Below are positions 38,971-50,198 of a stretch of 64,000 bases of DNA, piece by piece; the stretch's first letter is position 1, and every line of letters begins with the position of its first letter. The position numbers were made by a program, and so were the translations under genes. The DNA comes from Formicarius rufipectus (taxonomy: Eukaryota > Chordata > Aves > Passeriformes > Formicariidae): contig VXAU01000197.1 of NCBI GenBank assembly GCA_013399695.1, positions 1,023,842 through 1,087,841 on the forward strand, written 5' to 3'. The notes beneath the pieces were generated by a model. It was not told where the DNA came from, did not search any database, and saw only the letters and a list, made by a program, of their open reading frames with translations.

Positions 38971-41900
38971 GAGCAGTCTTTGTCGACATTAATCGATCAT
39001 GTATTTTTGCACATATGTTTATGTTTGTTTGCCTATATGATAAGATGAAGTAAAATCTTTCATGAGTATTAGCCATGGGAGAGCTGTAAGTTAAGCCTAT
39101 TTCTGATGCTTAACTCCTTTTTCAGGGTGCTGTATTTTATGTTGTGTTGTGTGTGTTGGGTTTTTTACTTCTCTGCTGTTGCATGGTTGTCTTACCCAGG
39201 TAAGAAATTGGAAAACATTTGAAACAAAGGAAAGAACAAAACTAATGCTTCCTTAGGGTAAAGGGGAGCTTCAAAAAATGCTGCTGAAGGGCAGGAATCC
39301 AGGTTCACTGTGGAAAAAGTCAGGATCCTGGGCAGACCTGAGGCTCTTGTTACCCTGAGTTGATGCTGCCTTAAATGTTCTGCTGTGGTGGACACTGCAG
39401 GGGAGGTGGAATTGTCTCATCTCCATTAGTAGCTTGATAAAATACACCTGAGCAGGCCAGAGTGTGAGTTGGGCTTCAAACAAACACAAAAATATTGATA
39501 AGACTTAGAATGCTGTGAAATACTAAGCAGTAACAAGGCAATAATTAGAGTATCTTACATTTTTAAATGTAGCCTGTGGAACTTAATGCCCTTTCATGGC
39601 TTAGGAAGCATCCCTATTTATATGGACTATTAGCTAGCAGGAATTAGTTTTATATCATTCAGATTCACGTAATAGAACATTGCTGATGTCCTTCATCTGG
39701 TTCATTTTCTGCAGAGAAGTCTTGTTGATAGCTTCTGAGCATGTGGGAGATAGTCTTGACTTGGGGAGAAGAGAATCTCTAATGTAATCAGATGGAAAGG
39801 CATAAGCTCTGAGAATTACCAAATCCACCAGTATGACTCATGCTGTGAAATGTAGGTTAAGGTGAATGGAGTGAAGAAATGTTGAATATATAATATGTAT
39901 ATAAATATTTTATTTGTAACATCCTATATGAGGAACTTAGAAACTGAGTGGAAAAGACAGTGTTACAATAACATGCTCAAATGTGCCATATCATTTAAAA
40001 CAGAAGACATAAGGACTGAACTTAGGATTGTAGATGAGGGAGAAAGGTAATAACTAATGTAAACTTTTATATTAAGTAGGATAGCCCAAAATGGCAACCC
40101 ATTTAAGTCATACACAACATGAATGGTAAAAAAAAGCAATTTGTCTGCTGATTTACATCAAATGCTTGTGTCTTTGTACTTGAAAGAAAAAGGGAGAAAA
40201 ACAAATGAAAGCTAAAACCAGATCAGAAGCTGGAGAAGGGAAGGGGAGGAGAAGGCCATCCTCAGGGTAGCAGAAAACACAGTGATGTTCAGTTTATGAA
40301 CTCATTCTTTTTGGGGCCTGTGAGGACAACAGTGCCAGGTAAGTCAGGTGCCTTTCAGGCTGCCCTGTGGGGCTGGGGGAGTGTTTTGGATGGATATCTC
40401 AGCTGGCACAGCAGCCCTTACAGAGCCCACCTCAGCCAGTAACCAGAATGTGTAAACACATCGATTTCTTCTGTTCGGTGGAGAAAACCACTTTTCAGAC
40501 ATGAATGAAAATGTGTTAAATAACAAACTGAGAAATATGTGAAGCCAGTAGTGTCTCTTCCTGTGGTACAACATTATAATTGGTATTCAATGATTGAGGC
40601 TTTTGCCTCTGTTAAAGGGATGTACTCTTTCAAGAAAAAGGTGAATGAGAAGCTGATTTTTTTCCTTCCCTCTATGAGCTCTGCTGTGAACAGCTACCCG
40701 AAATAACCACAGAGCTGAGGTTGCAGATGCATTATCCATCTGCTGTTTGTCATGTCTCACTGGAATGACTGGTATTTAGAGAGGAATTAACTGTCCTTTC
40801 AATTATGGATGGGTCTGCATTAGCAGCTTGCTTTGATTGCTGGTGCCCCTACATGGTGTTGCTGATAGTCCCTATCACACTGCCCATTTCAAGGCAACTT
40901 CAGGTCACAGGGTCTAGGCAGATTTCAGGTGGATCAGAACTTGTAGGAGTGCTTGGGGGATGCACAGAGTGTTCCCCAACAGGTCCTAGGCTTAACCTGA
41001 AACAAAATCGAAATGCATTTCACATGCAGGCCAAGTACTCAGCACCAATTGTTTTGCTGTACAAATCTGCTGTACCTGCAGATGCAGCATGTGAGAGATG
41101 TGTTGTATCAGTATCCTCACAGCATGGCAGTTGCAAATGTTCCTGTTTTCTCCAGCAGTATATTATGCCAGTCAAGTCTGAGTTCTGTCTTGGTGTAATA
41201 TGCATGAGTTTAGACTTGACAATGCCGTCCCAGAATGGCAGTTACATAAAAAACAACCCTACCAGCACGGCTGTGCTCTCAGAACCATAACTTACTTGGC
41301 CTCTGTTGGGGAAAACAAAGCTACTGACATTTATGGGTTTGCTTACATAAGTGTAACTGCACCTGGACTCCTGACAGCCCCAGATTATGCTCCTGATTCA
41401 TGTCTGTGCTGCCAGCATTGCACAGAGCAGACCAAGGCACTGGAGCAGCAGCTTCTTAGCTGAAGTTCCCACAAAGTGTGTACAGCAAAGTGTGCCTTCT
41501 TACCACAAGTCAGAATTAGAAACATCACGATATATGAGGACTCAGGAGAAAAGTTGCCACGCACCAGAGGTCGAGGAGAAGCCAGAATGTTTGAAGTGGT
41601 GGTCAGTGGAATACTATAGCCCTTGTGAAGTAACCAAGATTGATTTGGAGGGTTAGTTTAACTGATAGAGATGCATGATGTGAAAGCAGCCACAAGGTTG
41701 GCTCAGTTTACCTTTACAAATAACAGATAAATGTTGCCTGCTTCAGAAAAGGGCTCCAAACTATTTGCATGAAAGGACCTGTAGAAAGAAAAGTACGAAG
41801 ACTGGTATTCTGTCCCACATGGATGTTATTTCATTGTTTCTCTGATACTCCCCATAGATAAATTGTGTGTATTTAGAAATGCAGGATTTCCAGCCCTAGG

Positions 41901-44086
41901 AACAAGTTTGTTCTCTGTATCAAGAACAAACAAGGGTAGCCTTGGTCAATGTAGGATAGCACCAACCCAGGTCCAAGTGGCAATTGCACAGAATTTTACT
42001 TCTAAGTGGCTTGTGCTGTCCAGTTTCTAATGTGAAGGTCACTTGGTTACTTTAAAATGGACATCTCTTAAGAAAAAAAAAGAAATTCCAGATTTGGATG
42101 CAAAGCTGTTACTTTTTATTTGACCTTAGTCACCATCTCCAATTTAAGTAATACTCCTTTTAGAAAAATGTCTGTCTTACTGGGAAAAATGCTACCAGCA
42201 GTCTGAAACTTTGGAGAACCAGTTGGCTGATGTTTTTTCCAACAGGAAAATCAGAATTTAAATGTGCTCCTATGAACAACACAGTTTGGTTTATGATCAA
42301 TCTGATATATGATGGCAAGAGCAAGATCAGTGGTACTGCTGAGCCAAAGGATGTGTCTATTTTGATTATTTTTTGTAGCAATCAACCAACTCTTCTGATA
42401 TTAGAGAATATTGATCTGAGATTGCCCGTGGGCTCCTTTTGGCATCTCTGTGAGGTGAGGACTGACAGAGGTTAGGGTGGGGACAGCAGATTCCAGCAAA
42501 AAGTGAAACATGAAGACATGCAATGCAAGCAAACACCAGTTTGCCAGTGCCAAAAAAAAACTTAAAAAGCTGCAGTGCAACTTGTTTTACTGAAATAAAA
42601 GTAATGCAGGCTGGGCACAACTTGCCTTTCACTGTTGGAGCTGCACAATATCTGCTGCAGTCACTGACACTGGTACGAGGAATATGAAAAAGCCACTGGC
42701 TCCACCTAATTTTCATTGCAATGACTGCAGCCTGTTAACTTTATTGGGAAGATCTTAGGTTTTTTTCTTTATAGGCTTGATTTCTGTATTTTGTGTTGAC
42801 AGCAGTGGTTTCTCTCCAGCTTTTCAATATTTTGTATATGAAAATCTCCTTGTCATGAGGAACTGGTTTTTTTGCTGAGGATAATGACACTTCATGATAT
42901 TGTGGTAAATCCTGATTGCACCATGCAGGTGGACCTGTATGCTTCAGAAGTGGAAATCCTTGTGCATATTTGACAAGTCTTTCATCAGAAGTCCAGGTGA
43001 TGAAAAGGTTTGGGTGAATTTGCACCTTTTGATTCAATTCTCCATAGGTCACAAAGGTCTTCTGGGTTAAAAATGTAACCATGATTTGAGCACTGTTTTG
43101 GTGAAAACATTGTTTTGCTAATGGATTGTTATTCTTTTTCTCATAAAAGGTTACAAGTGTATTTCCCTGTAGTGTCTGTGTCTCAAAGAATCAGTAGTTG
43201 CATTGTTGCTTTAAGTCGTAGTATTTTAATTCTCTGAAAACAGATGCACAATGGAAAAACTAACTGCTTATTTTTTCACTTTCAAAGCACTGCAAGCATT
43301 TTAATTCTTTCAACTCCACACAAAAATGTCTGTGTGTGCCTCCTCTGGTTCTAAGCGAAACATGGCAGTTTATGCACATATTAAAAATGTAACCTGTTTT
43401 CTGAAGTATGTGATCTTAGTGCAATTATTCAGTCACATAAATGGGCTCCAAGTGAGTCACAAGAGTTGCATTTCCACAGACCCTGTGAGAGGGACAGTCT
43501 TGTGTCACAGTGTCAGTAACTGGGGGTGACCTGACACAGCAATGCCAACATCGTTGCACTCTGCACTTCCTCAGGAGGTTTTTCCCCTGCTTTGATGCCC
43601 TAAGTGGCTGTTATGCAGACCCGGGGTGTCTATTAAATAAATGTTCTGAAGGGGAAAGCTTTAACATTAGTAAAAGCAGACATAATTTAAAAATCACTAC
43701 AATGGTGGCTTGAGTGCAGAAGCCTGTTAGGAGGAATTAAAAAGAGAAAACGTTTTTAGTTGAAACTGCTTTCAGTTTTTCAGGGCAGCTTGCAAAGGTT
43801 TAAAGCAATTTCGGTGATTGATCACTGGCTGTTATGTCTGAATTATCACCCTGGCATTACCTGTGTTGGTCCAGTCACAAACACAGACATGAAAGGTCTT
43901 CAAAATACTACTTAAAACTTTTATTAAAACATTGCTGTTATCTTTAATAGCAGGCTTTGGGGACCTCAAAGACATGAGATGAGTGAAATATTAGAAAACG
44001 ACCCCTGTGCCCTGAAATCACACATGGAAGCAAACAAAAACATTCCTCAGTTCAATGCTATTATACTGTTGGTGATGAAACCAGCA
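38971..44086. other. Intergenic region between TANGO2 and DGCR8
   Basis: AT-rich. It contains two clusters of unexplained open frames: plus strand 40805-41656 and minus strand 43082-42366. None of their translations resembles a family that I know. No RNA gene was seen. Confidence 0.6.
44082..44086. repeat. Target-site duplication, left copy
   Basis: CAGCA directly before the TG terminus of the LTR; identical to 44653-44657. A five-base duplication fits an ERVL-type integrase. Confidence 0.65.
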
Positions 44087-44652
44087 TGTGTTATGGCAGA
44101 GTTTTCTATCCGATTGTGAGAAACAGCCTCAGACCCAAAATGGGGTTTAGAGTAAGAGTTTATTACCTGGTGAAAGCAAACAGTGCTGGATGTGGTAGAG
44201 TCCTCACTCCCCAAAACCTGTGTACCAAACAAAGCACAGGTTGGGGTTTATGCAATTACCTCATACATATTCGTTACATCATAGACAGAGACATCTTGCA
44301 ATGTGATGCTAAACACTCTGCAACACGTGTTTATTGTGTCAGTTCCGTCTGCTCCAATTCACGTGTCCCCTGAGAAGGGCTCAGGGAAACGAAACAGTTG
44401 TACCATAATTCAAGTACTTCCTTGATAGGGAAACAGAGAAACTAAGCAGTTCTACCATAATTCACAAAGTTTTGTTAAAGAAGAGAAACTAAGCAGTTCT
44501 ACCATAACTCACATTGTTTTGGTAAAGAAGAGAAACTAAGCAGTTCTACCATAACTCACATTGTTTTAGTAAAGAAGAGAAACTAAGCAGTTCTACCATA
44601 ACTCACATTGTTTTGGTAAAGAAGAGAAACCAAGCAGTTCTACCATAATTCA
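44087..44652 (-). mobile_element. Solo LTR of an endogenous retrovirus, ERVL-like
   Basis: A 566-base element bounded by TG and CA and flanked by a perfect five-base duplication. Read on the minus strand, it has LTR order. U3 carries 47-base direct repeats near its start. A TATA-like CATAAA follows (complement of 44247-44252), then AATAAA about 85 bases later (complement of 44159-44164), then a short U5 ending in CA. There is no second LTR and no gag, pol or env in the window, so this is a recombined solo copy. Assignment to ERVL rests on duplication length and general resemblance to avian LTRs; no library was searched. It sits about 165 bases upstream of the DGCR8 CpG island and points away from the gene. 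Confidence 0.7.
44436..44652. repeat. 47-base tandem repeat inside LTR U3
   Basis: Copies start at 44436, 44483, 44530, 44577 and 44624 (the last is cut by the LTR end), each exactly 47 bases apart. A more diverged copy with a small indel lies near 44384. The unit starts GAGAAACTAAGCAGTTCTAC. The three central copies share ATAACTCACATTG, whereas the outer ones read ATAATTCACA. There are no spacers between copies. Confidence 0.95.
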
Positions 44653-44657
44653 CAGCA
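44653..44657. repeat. Target-site duplication, right copy
   Basis: CAGCA after the CA terminus of the LTR; pairs with 44082-44086. Confidence 0.65.
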
Positions 44658-44817
44658 CCTGTGTGGTCACAACAACTTGTTCCCTTTATGGGGGCTGCAA
44701 TTACCCACTTGGCTTTCACGGACACGAACCATAATGACGTTTATGGCACGATGTTGATTTCAAATCAATGTAATTGTTACAAACCCATAATTATCAATTA
44801 AAAGCTCTTAATAAAAG

Positions 44818-45480
44818 CCCGGGTACGGCTACGGATGCCGAGCGCGGCCCCTGTGCCGCACAACGCGCCCGCCCGCCCTCCCCCTGCGCGCCCATTGGTG
44901 GATCGCCCTGACGGGCAGCCTAATCCACCAATACGAGTCGGCTCTGCCGGAGCCTGCCAACACCATTGGCTGGCCGCCCGGAAAGTCCCGCCCCCCACCN
45001 NNNNNNNNNNNNNNNNNNNNNNNNNNNNNNNNNNNNNNNNNNNNNNNNNNNNNNNNNNNNNNNNNNNNNNNNNNNNNNNNNNNNNNNNNNNNNNNNNNNN
45101 NNNNNNNNNNNNNNNNNNNNNNNNNNNNNNNNNNNNNNNNNNNNNNNNNNNNNNNNNNNNNNNNNNNNNNNNNNNNNNNNNNNNNNNNNNNNNNNNNNNN
45201 NNNNNNNNNNNNNNNNNNNNNNNNNNNNNNNNNNNNNNNNNNNNNNNNNNNNNNNNNNNNNNNNNNNNNNNNNNNNNNNNNNNNNNNNNNNNNNNNNNNN
45301 NNNNNNNNNNNNNNNNNNNNNNNNNNNNNNNNNNNNNNNNNNNNNNNNNNNNNNNNNNNNNNNNNNNNNNNNNNNNGGAAAAGGCACCGACGTGGACCTT
45401 TTTTTTTTTTCAGTTGTGGTGCGTTGAAGAGAAGGTGGTGTGGCTGTAACTCAGGATTCCTCTCGGAGCGTTCCTTGTTT
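44818..45480 (+). promoter_or_regulatory. DGCR8: DGCR8 CpG-island promoter
   Basis: GC content jumps at 44818. Three CCAAT boxes lie within 76 bases: reverse ATTGG at 44894-44898, forward CCAAT at 44928-44932, and reverse ATTGG at 44965-44969. A CCGGAAAG element follows. The island then enters the assembly gap and ends near 45480. This is the classic NF-Y-type TATA-less promoter of a housekeeping gene. The non-coding DGCR8 exon 1 should lie in the gap or just after it; its donor could not be fixed. Confidence 0.8.
45000..45376. other. Assembly gap (377 N)
   Basis: Run of N in the centre of the DGCR8 CpG island. It probably covers the transcription start. Confidence 0.99.
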
Positions 45481-48400
45481 TAATAGCAAATTATCTCTCT
45501 CAGCCGCTGAAAGGTTAATTCTCCTAACTTCTTTTTTTTCTTTTTTTTCCTTTTTTTTTTTTTTTTTTTCTCTGGAAATCAGTCGTTTTTTTTTTTTTAT
45601 TTTCTTTGGGCTTTGCATTTGCCTGCAGAGTTTGTGTGCCCGCCCAGACGTGGCCCCCAACATCCAGACCTCGCTCCCTCCTAAACTGGGATTGAGTGAA
45701 TCCGTCCCGTTTCTTCACTCCTTGAGGTTGTGAGAGAGAAGTGTTGGAATTAGGTCTTTAATTTTTTTTTTTTTTTTTTAAAGTCGAGAAGTTGTTTCTT
45801 CTGTTTCGGTCATTAAACTTAAGGGTTCTTTCCTATTTTAATTCTGGATGAGGAGTTGGGGTGCTAGTTCTTTAGGGTAGCTTCTTTGATTTCCTTTGAT
45901 TATCAGGATTATTTTGCATTCTTAAAGAAAGAGAAGGGAATTTGGTTCCTTTTGTCTGTTGCTTTTCTTTACAAGTAAGAGTGATGTGAAAGGAGGAGTA
46001 TTTTTTCCTCCCTCCTAGACTCCGATTTTCACCTTTTTAAAAATTAGTTTCCTGTTTTATACAATTAATCAAAATCATCAAAATCCTGCCAGAAAACTTA
46101 GAAAGCTATAAAACCAGCTGTTGTTTTGTCATTTCTGTGGGTGCCTTTCCAAAATGATGTACCCTGTTCTGAAAAAGGATGAAGTGTTATGAGCTAGAGA
46201 AGTTCTTGAGCCTTGTCTGTCACTGATACTGTTTTTGTTGGGCCCTGGCCGCATTTTATTAAACTTCCTTGATGCCTGACACACACCAAGTGGTTGTTTC
46301 CTTCAGAATCTCTCTACTCTAACACTGATAATGGGGAGAAGAACCAGTTCATGTATGTAGTGCTTAATGTACAGATTTATTTTTTTTTGGGGGGGGGGAT
46401 GACACTTCCTGTCTTGGTTTAAAGAAAGTAAATTCAATCTCTTTGGGATTTGTTTTGGGTTTTATTTAGCAGTGATAATAGAATTAACTTGTGTCTTGAA
46501 CTGTATGTATCAAAAAGGTACAATAGGTATAATAAAAAGAAAGTAGATGACTGAGTGAGAAATGGCTTCCAGAGAAGTTAATGGATCTTTGTGTGATCAG
46601 TTCCTCAGAAATTCGGCTCCAGAGTTGCTGTTTGGGGTGGATGAGGAGGAGGATTTTGTATTTGGTTAGCAAATAAGGAGAGTTTCTCTGAGCCACTCTT
46701 GCTTTTGGGACCCACTGCATATTAAGTAAGCAGTGTCTGACGTGAATCCAGTTTCTTTTTAGAAGTGACTTTTTGAGAAGAGAGTCTGTGGGATGCTGTT
46801 CTGTACTGCAGGTATTCATGGAGGAAATATGTTCTGTATTAAGCTCCCTTCTGGCCTGCTGACCTGCTGTAGAGTTAAGGCACTTCTTGGAGTTCAGCAA
46901 GTGCTCATTGCAAATTTTAAGAGTCTGGCTTTTTTCAGCCTTTGAAAAAAGATACCCTTTTCTCTGTGTACTTCTCTCCCATCTCTCTCTCTCTCCCTTG
47001 TCTGACTGTGGGAACAGGCAGTGGAACTTACTAAACAAAGACGAAGTTTGTTGTTTTCCTTTCTGCCTTCAAAGGACATCTGTAAGACAACCAAGCCAAG
47101 ACTTTAATTAGCTGAAACCTGTGCAGTTTGCTGTGTTACATTTAGAAGTCTCCTGTTTATCTGTATTGCTAAATTTACTTTGTGACATGGAACTTTTTTA
47201 CATGATCTGCTAAAATAGGAATCAGCAGTCAAAAATATGACATTTCCATGTGTTGGTGATCTGCAGAACATGAGCTGTGCATTCATATTTTCAGCAGATC
47301 ATCCAGAGTGCCTTTGGTGTTCTGTACTGTCTGGTGCAGCTGTCAGTGGTGTTCTGTGTCTTTGGAAGGAGTCCTTGTGGAAACTGTTGATGGAATTTGG
47401 TAGAGCCTTTGGGAATAAAATCTGTAATTTCAGGACAATTTAATTAAGGATGACAATACTCAAACTGACTTGTGTTACAATGTGACCTTGCATGCTAAGC
47501 CTGGTTTTGTACATGCCAGTTGTATTCCCTTGTTCTAAGGTCTGTTTGTAACCTACAGGGTTATCTAACTCATTATTTCAGGTTTCATCCCTTCTGTCTG
47601 TCTTTTGAGGTACCTGATAGCTCAGGGGAAATCCTTATTGGTTTTGTTGTGGGATTTTTTTCCCCAGCCCCTGATATCAAGGGCTTATTGTAGTGTCAGT
47701 TGGCAAGAAAGTAGATGGGAATAGGACCTATGTTATTCTGCTTCTGCCTGGCTTTTTGTAGCTTATAGGAAGGTATTGTAGCCCACTGTAACTGTAGAGC
47801 TCCCAGGCTGTTATCTTATCCTAGGGATGTGGCAGGTTTATGGCTAGAAGTGGAAAAACTCATTTAAACTCATCTTAGTCTAGTACTTTCCCTGGCCACA
47901 GAATGTGTGCTGAGTAGTTGACAATCCCTGGCAGAGATTTGGTACTCGTCATTCAGCTGTTCATCATTTCAAGGCCAACAAGAAAGGGAAGAACAGGAAT
48001 TTAATTGTTAACAGTGCTTGAAATAGAATAACCAGATCTCTTTCCTGCAAAGAGCAGGGGTGTTGTGTTGGTGAACTATCACATCTAGGCAGGTCAAGGT
48101 GAAGTTCTTAAGTGTTGCCACTGGTGGTGTTTGTCTTTAGTGGAGGAGCAGGACGTGCATCAGGGATGTGGAACTGGCATTCACCATCATGTCGTCTTTA
48201 TGCCCTGTCAAAGTTAGTGTTTCCAGTTGAACCAGGTAGCTCCTTGAACATGTGGGGAGGTAGTACTCTTTCAAATTCTCCAGTGCTGACTTCAGTATGG
48301 CATTTCTGTGTGAATTACTTGTTTGTTCTTTTTAAGACTTTAGAAGACTCAGGGTGGAAATATTAGATGACTTAGGCATTTAGTTCCAGGAGTTACTGAA

Positions 48401-50198
48401 CTCACACTGTGATGTTTTTTGATTCTTTTGTTCAAAATTAGCAATTACAACACTGATTTACTCTGAAGAACTTCAGTAATTTCTCATTCACTATTTTAAT
48501 CTAAATAAAATTCTTAGGCAGATGTATTTTTAGAGGTGTTCTGTAACAGATGTTTCAGAACTTGCTGGAAGAAGAAGGAAGTACTGCTGGGGTTGTTGTA
48601 TGTTGTGGAATGAAATGGATTAGAATGTGTATAGAACTGTTTGTCTTACTGGTGAATGAGCCATTTTTTGATCTGAAAAGTAGTAAGTTTGTATCAGAGA
48701 AGATAGGATTATTTTAGAGCTCTTGTCAAATTGGAGTATTTTTCCTTAGTGATTCTACAATGTCAAGCTCAGCATGTTGAATGTGTCACAATTTTGAGTA
48801 TGTTAAAAATCCTTCACATCAAAAAAATGACCACAAAATAGGAACTCCTCTGTTGCCCCAGCAAAACTTGCGTTATTGCCAGATGACTGAAATAAGAGTT
48901 TGCTGTGTTGTATTTTATGCTTTCTTTCAGCTTCCAGGTAGGTAGCTTCTGTATGTTGTTGAATTTTGAATTGATCCCATTATAACTTCTGATTCCCAGC
49001 TTCCTGCCTTGTCCCAGTTGGTGTTTGGATATTGCTGTTGGTTTGTTCCTCCTGGGCTGGCGTAGAGGTACATGAGAGAATGGTATTTGGTTTCTCAGTA
49101 AGTCCCTCATGACAAACCAGACGTTCTGCTCTGTCTCCTTTAGTGTTACACAGCAGTGAAGGACCTGGAGCTTGTCTTTCCACAGTACTTGGGTAGAGTT
49201 TCTCTGCTCCCTGGGTACACTTTGGACAGAGCAGATTGAGCCAGCTGTCTTGGGCAGCGTGACACTGCTTCATTCCTAGCTGGTGGGGGGATTTAAGCCT
49301 AGTTTGGGCTGGCATGAAGGGACTTGGAGAAACCAAAATAAGCAGGTAAGAAATTATGCTTCCTTTTGCCTGGTGCTTATGGTCCTGCACAGATGACAAA
49401 AGTATAATTGAGGTCGTCATAGACACGGTAGAAAGAACCCACGTGATGTAAAAAATAAGCCCTAAACACACACTCCCCACCTGCTGTAAAATTTCCTAGA
49501 GCAATTTAATGTTTTTTTTCCAGGTTAAATTACCTGGAGCATTGTCTTCTAAAATAATTTGAGCTTGAATGCTCTGTATCCGGTTCTCAATTCCTTGGAC
49601 ATAACAAATAAATAGTTCCCTAACAGTACAAAATACAAGATCAAATGTCTAATATCTGATTATCTATAAAGTAATTTTCTTTGTGATTTCAGTAAATTAT
49701 GAGATTTCCTGTTAAAACTTTTCATGGGATTTCCAAAGTACCTGATAATTTAAACTTTGGAAAGCTATGTGTCTTAAAGACCATAGTTGCTAAAAACCTG
49801 TTGGTTTTGCAGATTGTCTTAAACTGTGAGCTAATTATCCTTTTTGCTGTGTGGGTAAGTATGGTTTGAATGCCAAATTGTGGGAGAATGTCCCCAAAAT
49901 GCAGTTTTTAGTCTGTCATGCTTAATGTCCTGCCTGCTAATCAAGCTGAATTAGTCAACTAATCATAATACAGGGCAACTGTGTTAGCAAATTCTTGTGC
50001 TGGTGTACAGCTCAAGCAGTAAAACCAATTGAATTTCAACCTCATTCAAAATGGTATTTGGCTACTCTGTGTTTTTCACTGTAAAAATGTAGTTCTTCTG
50101 CTTGAAATTTATACCAGAAGGAATGACATGTTTTCCTTCTGCCTGGGATACTAGTTCCTTTTTTTTCCTGTGACAATTTTTTTTTTTATTTCTTACAG
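45481..50198. other. DGCR8: Probable DGCR8 intron 1
   Basis: Begins with several long T-runs (about 45531-45780) and then becomes ordinary AT-rich sequence. Antisense frames of 184 aa (47038-46484) and 166 aa (49480-48980) are open, but they lack recognisable domains and I treat them as chance. A polypyrimidine tract and TTACAG lead into exon 2. Confidence 0.6.

Noticed and set aside
44436..44652. 47-base repeat array as a CRISPR
   Set aside because: Copies abut directly with no unique spacers, the host is a vertebrate, and the array lies inside an LTR.
44835..45449. Frames through the 45000-45376 gap
   Set aside because: Open only because of N bases. The flanks are promoter and 5' UTR sequence.
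46484..47038. 184 aa antisense frame in DGCR8 intron 1
   Set aside because: About one frame of this length is expected by chance in 64 kb over six frames. No domain, start context or splice support was seen.
48980..49480. 166 aa antisense frame in DGCR8 intron 1
   Set aside because: Same reasoning as for the 184 aa frame; the composition does not suggest a known fold.
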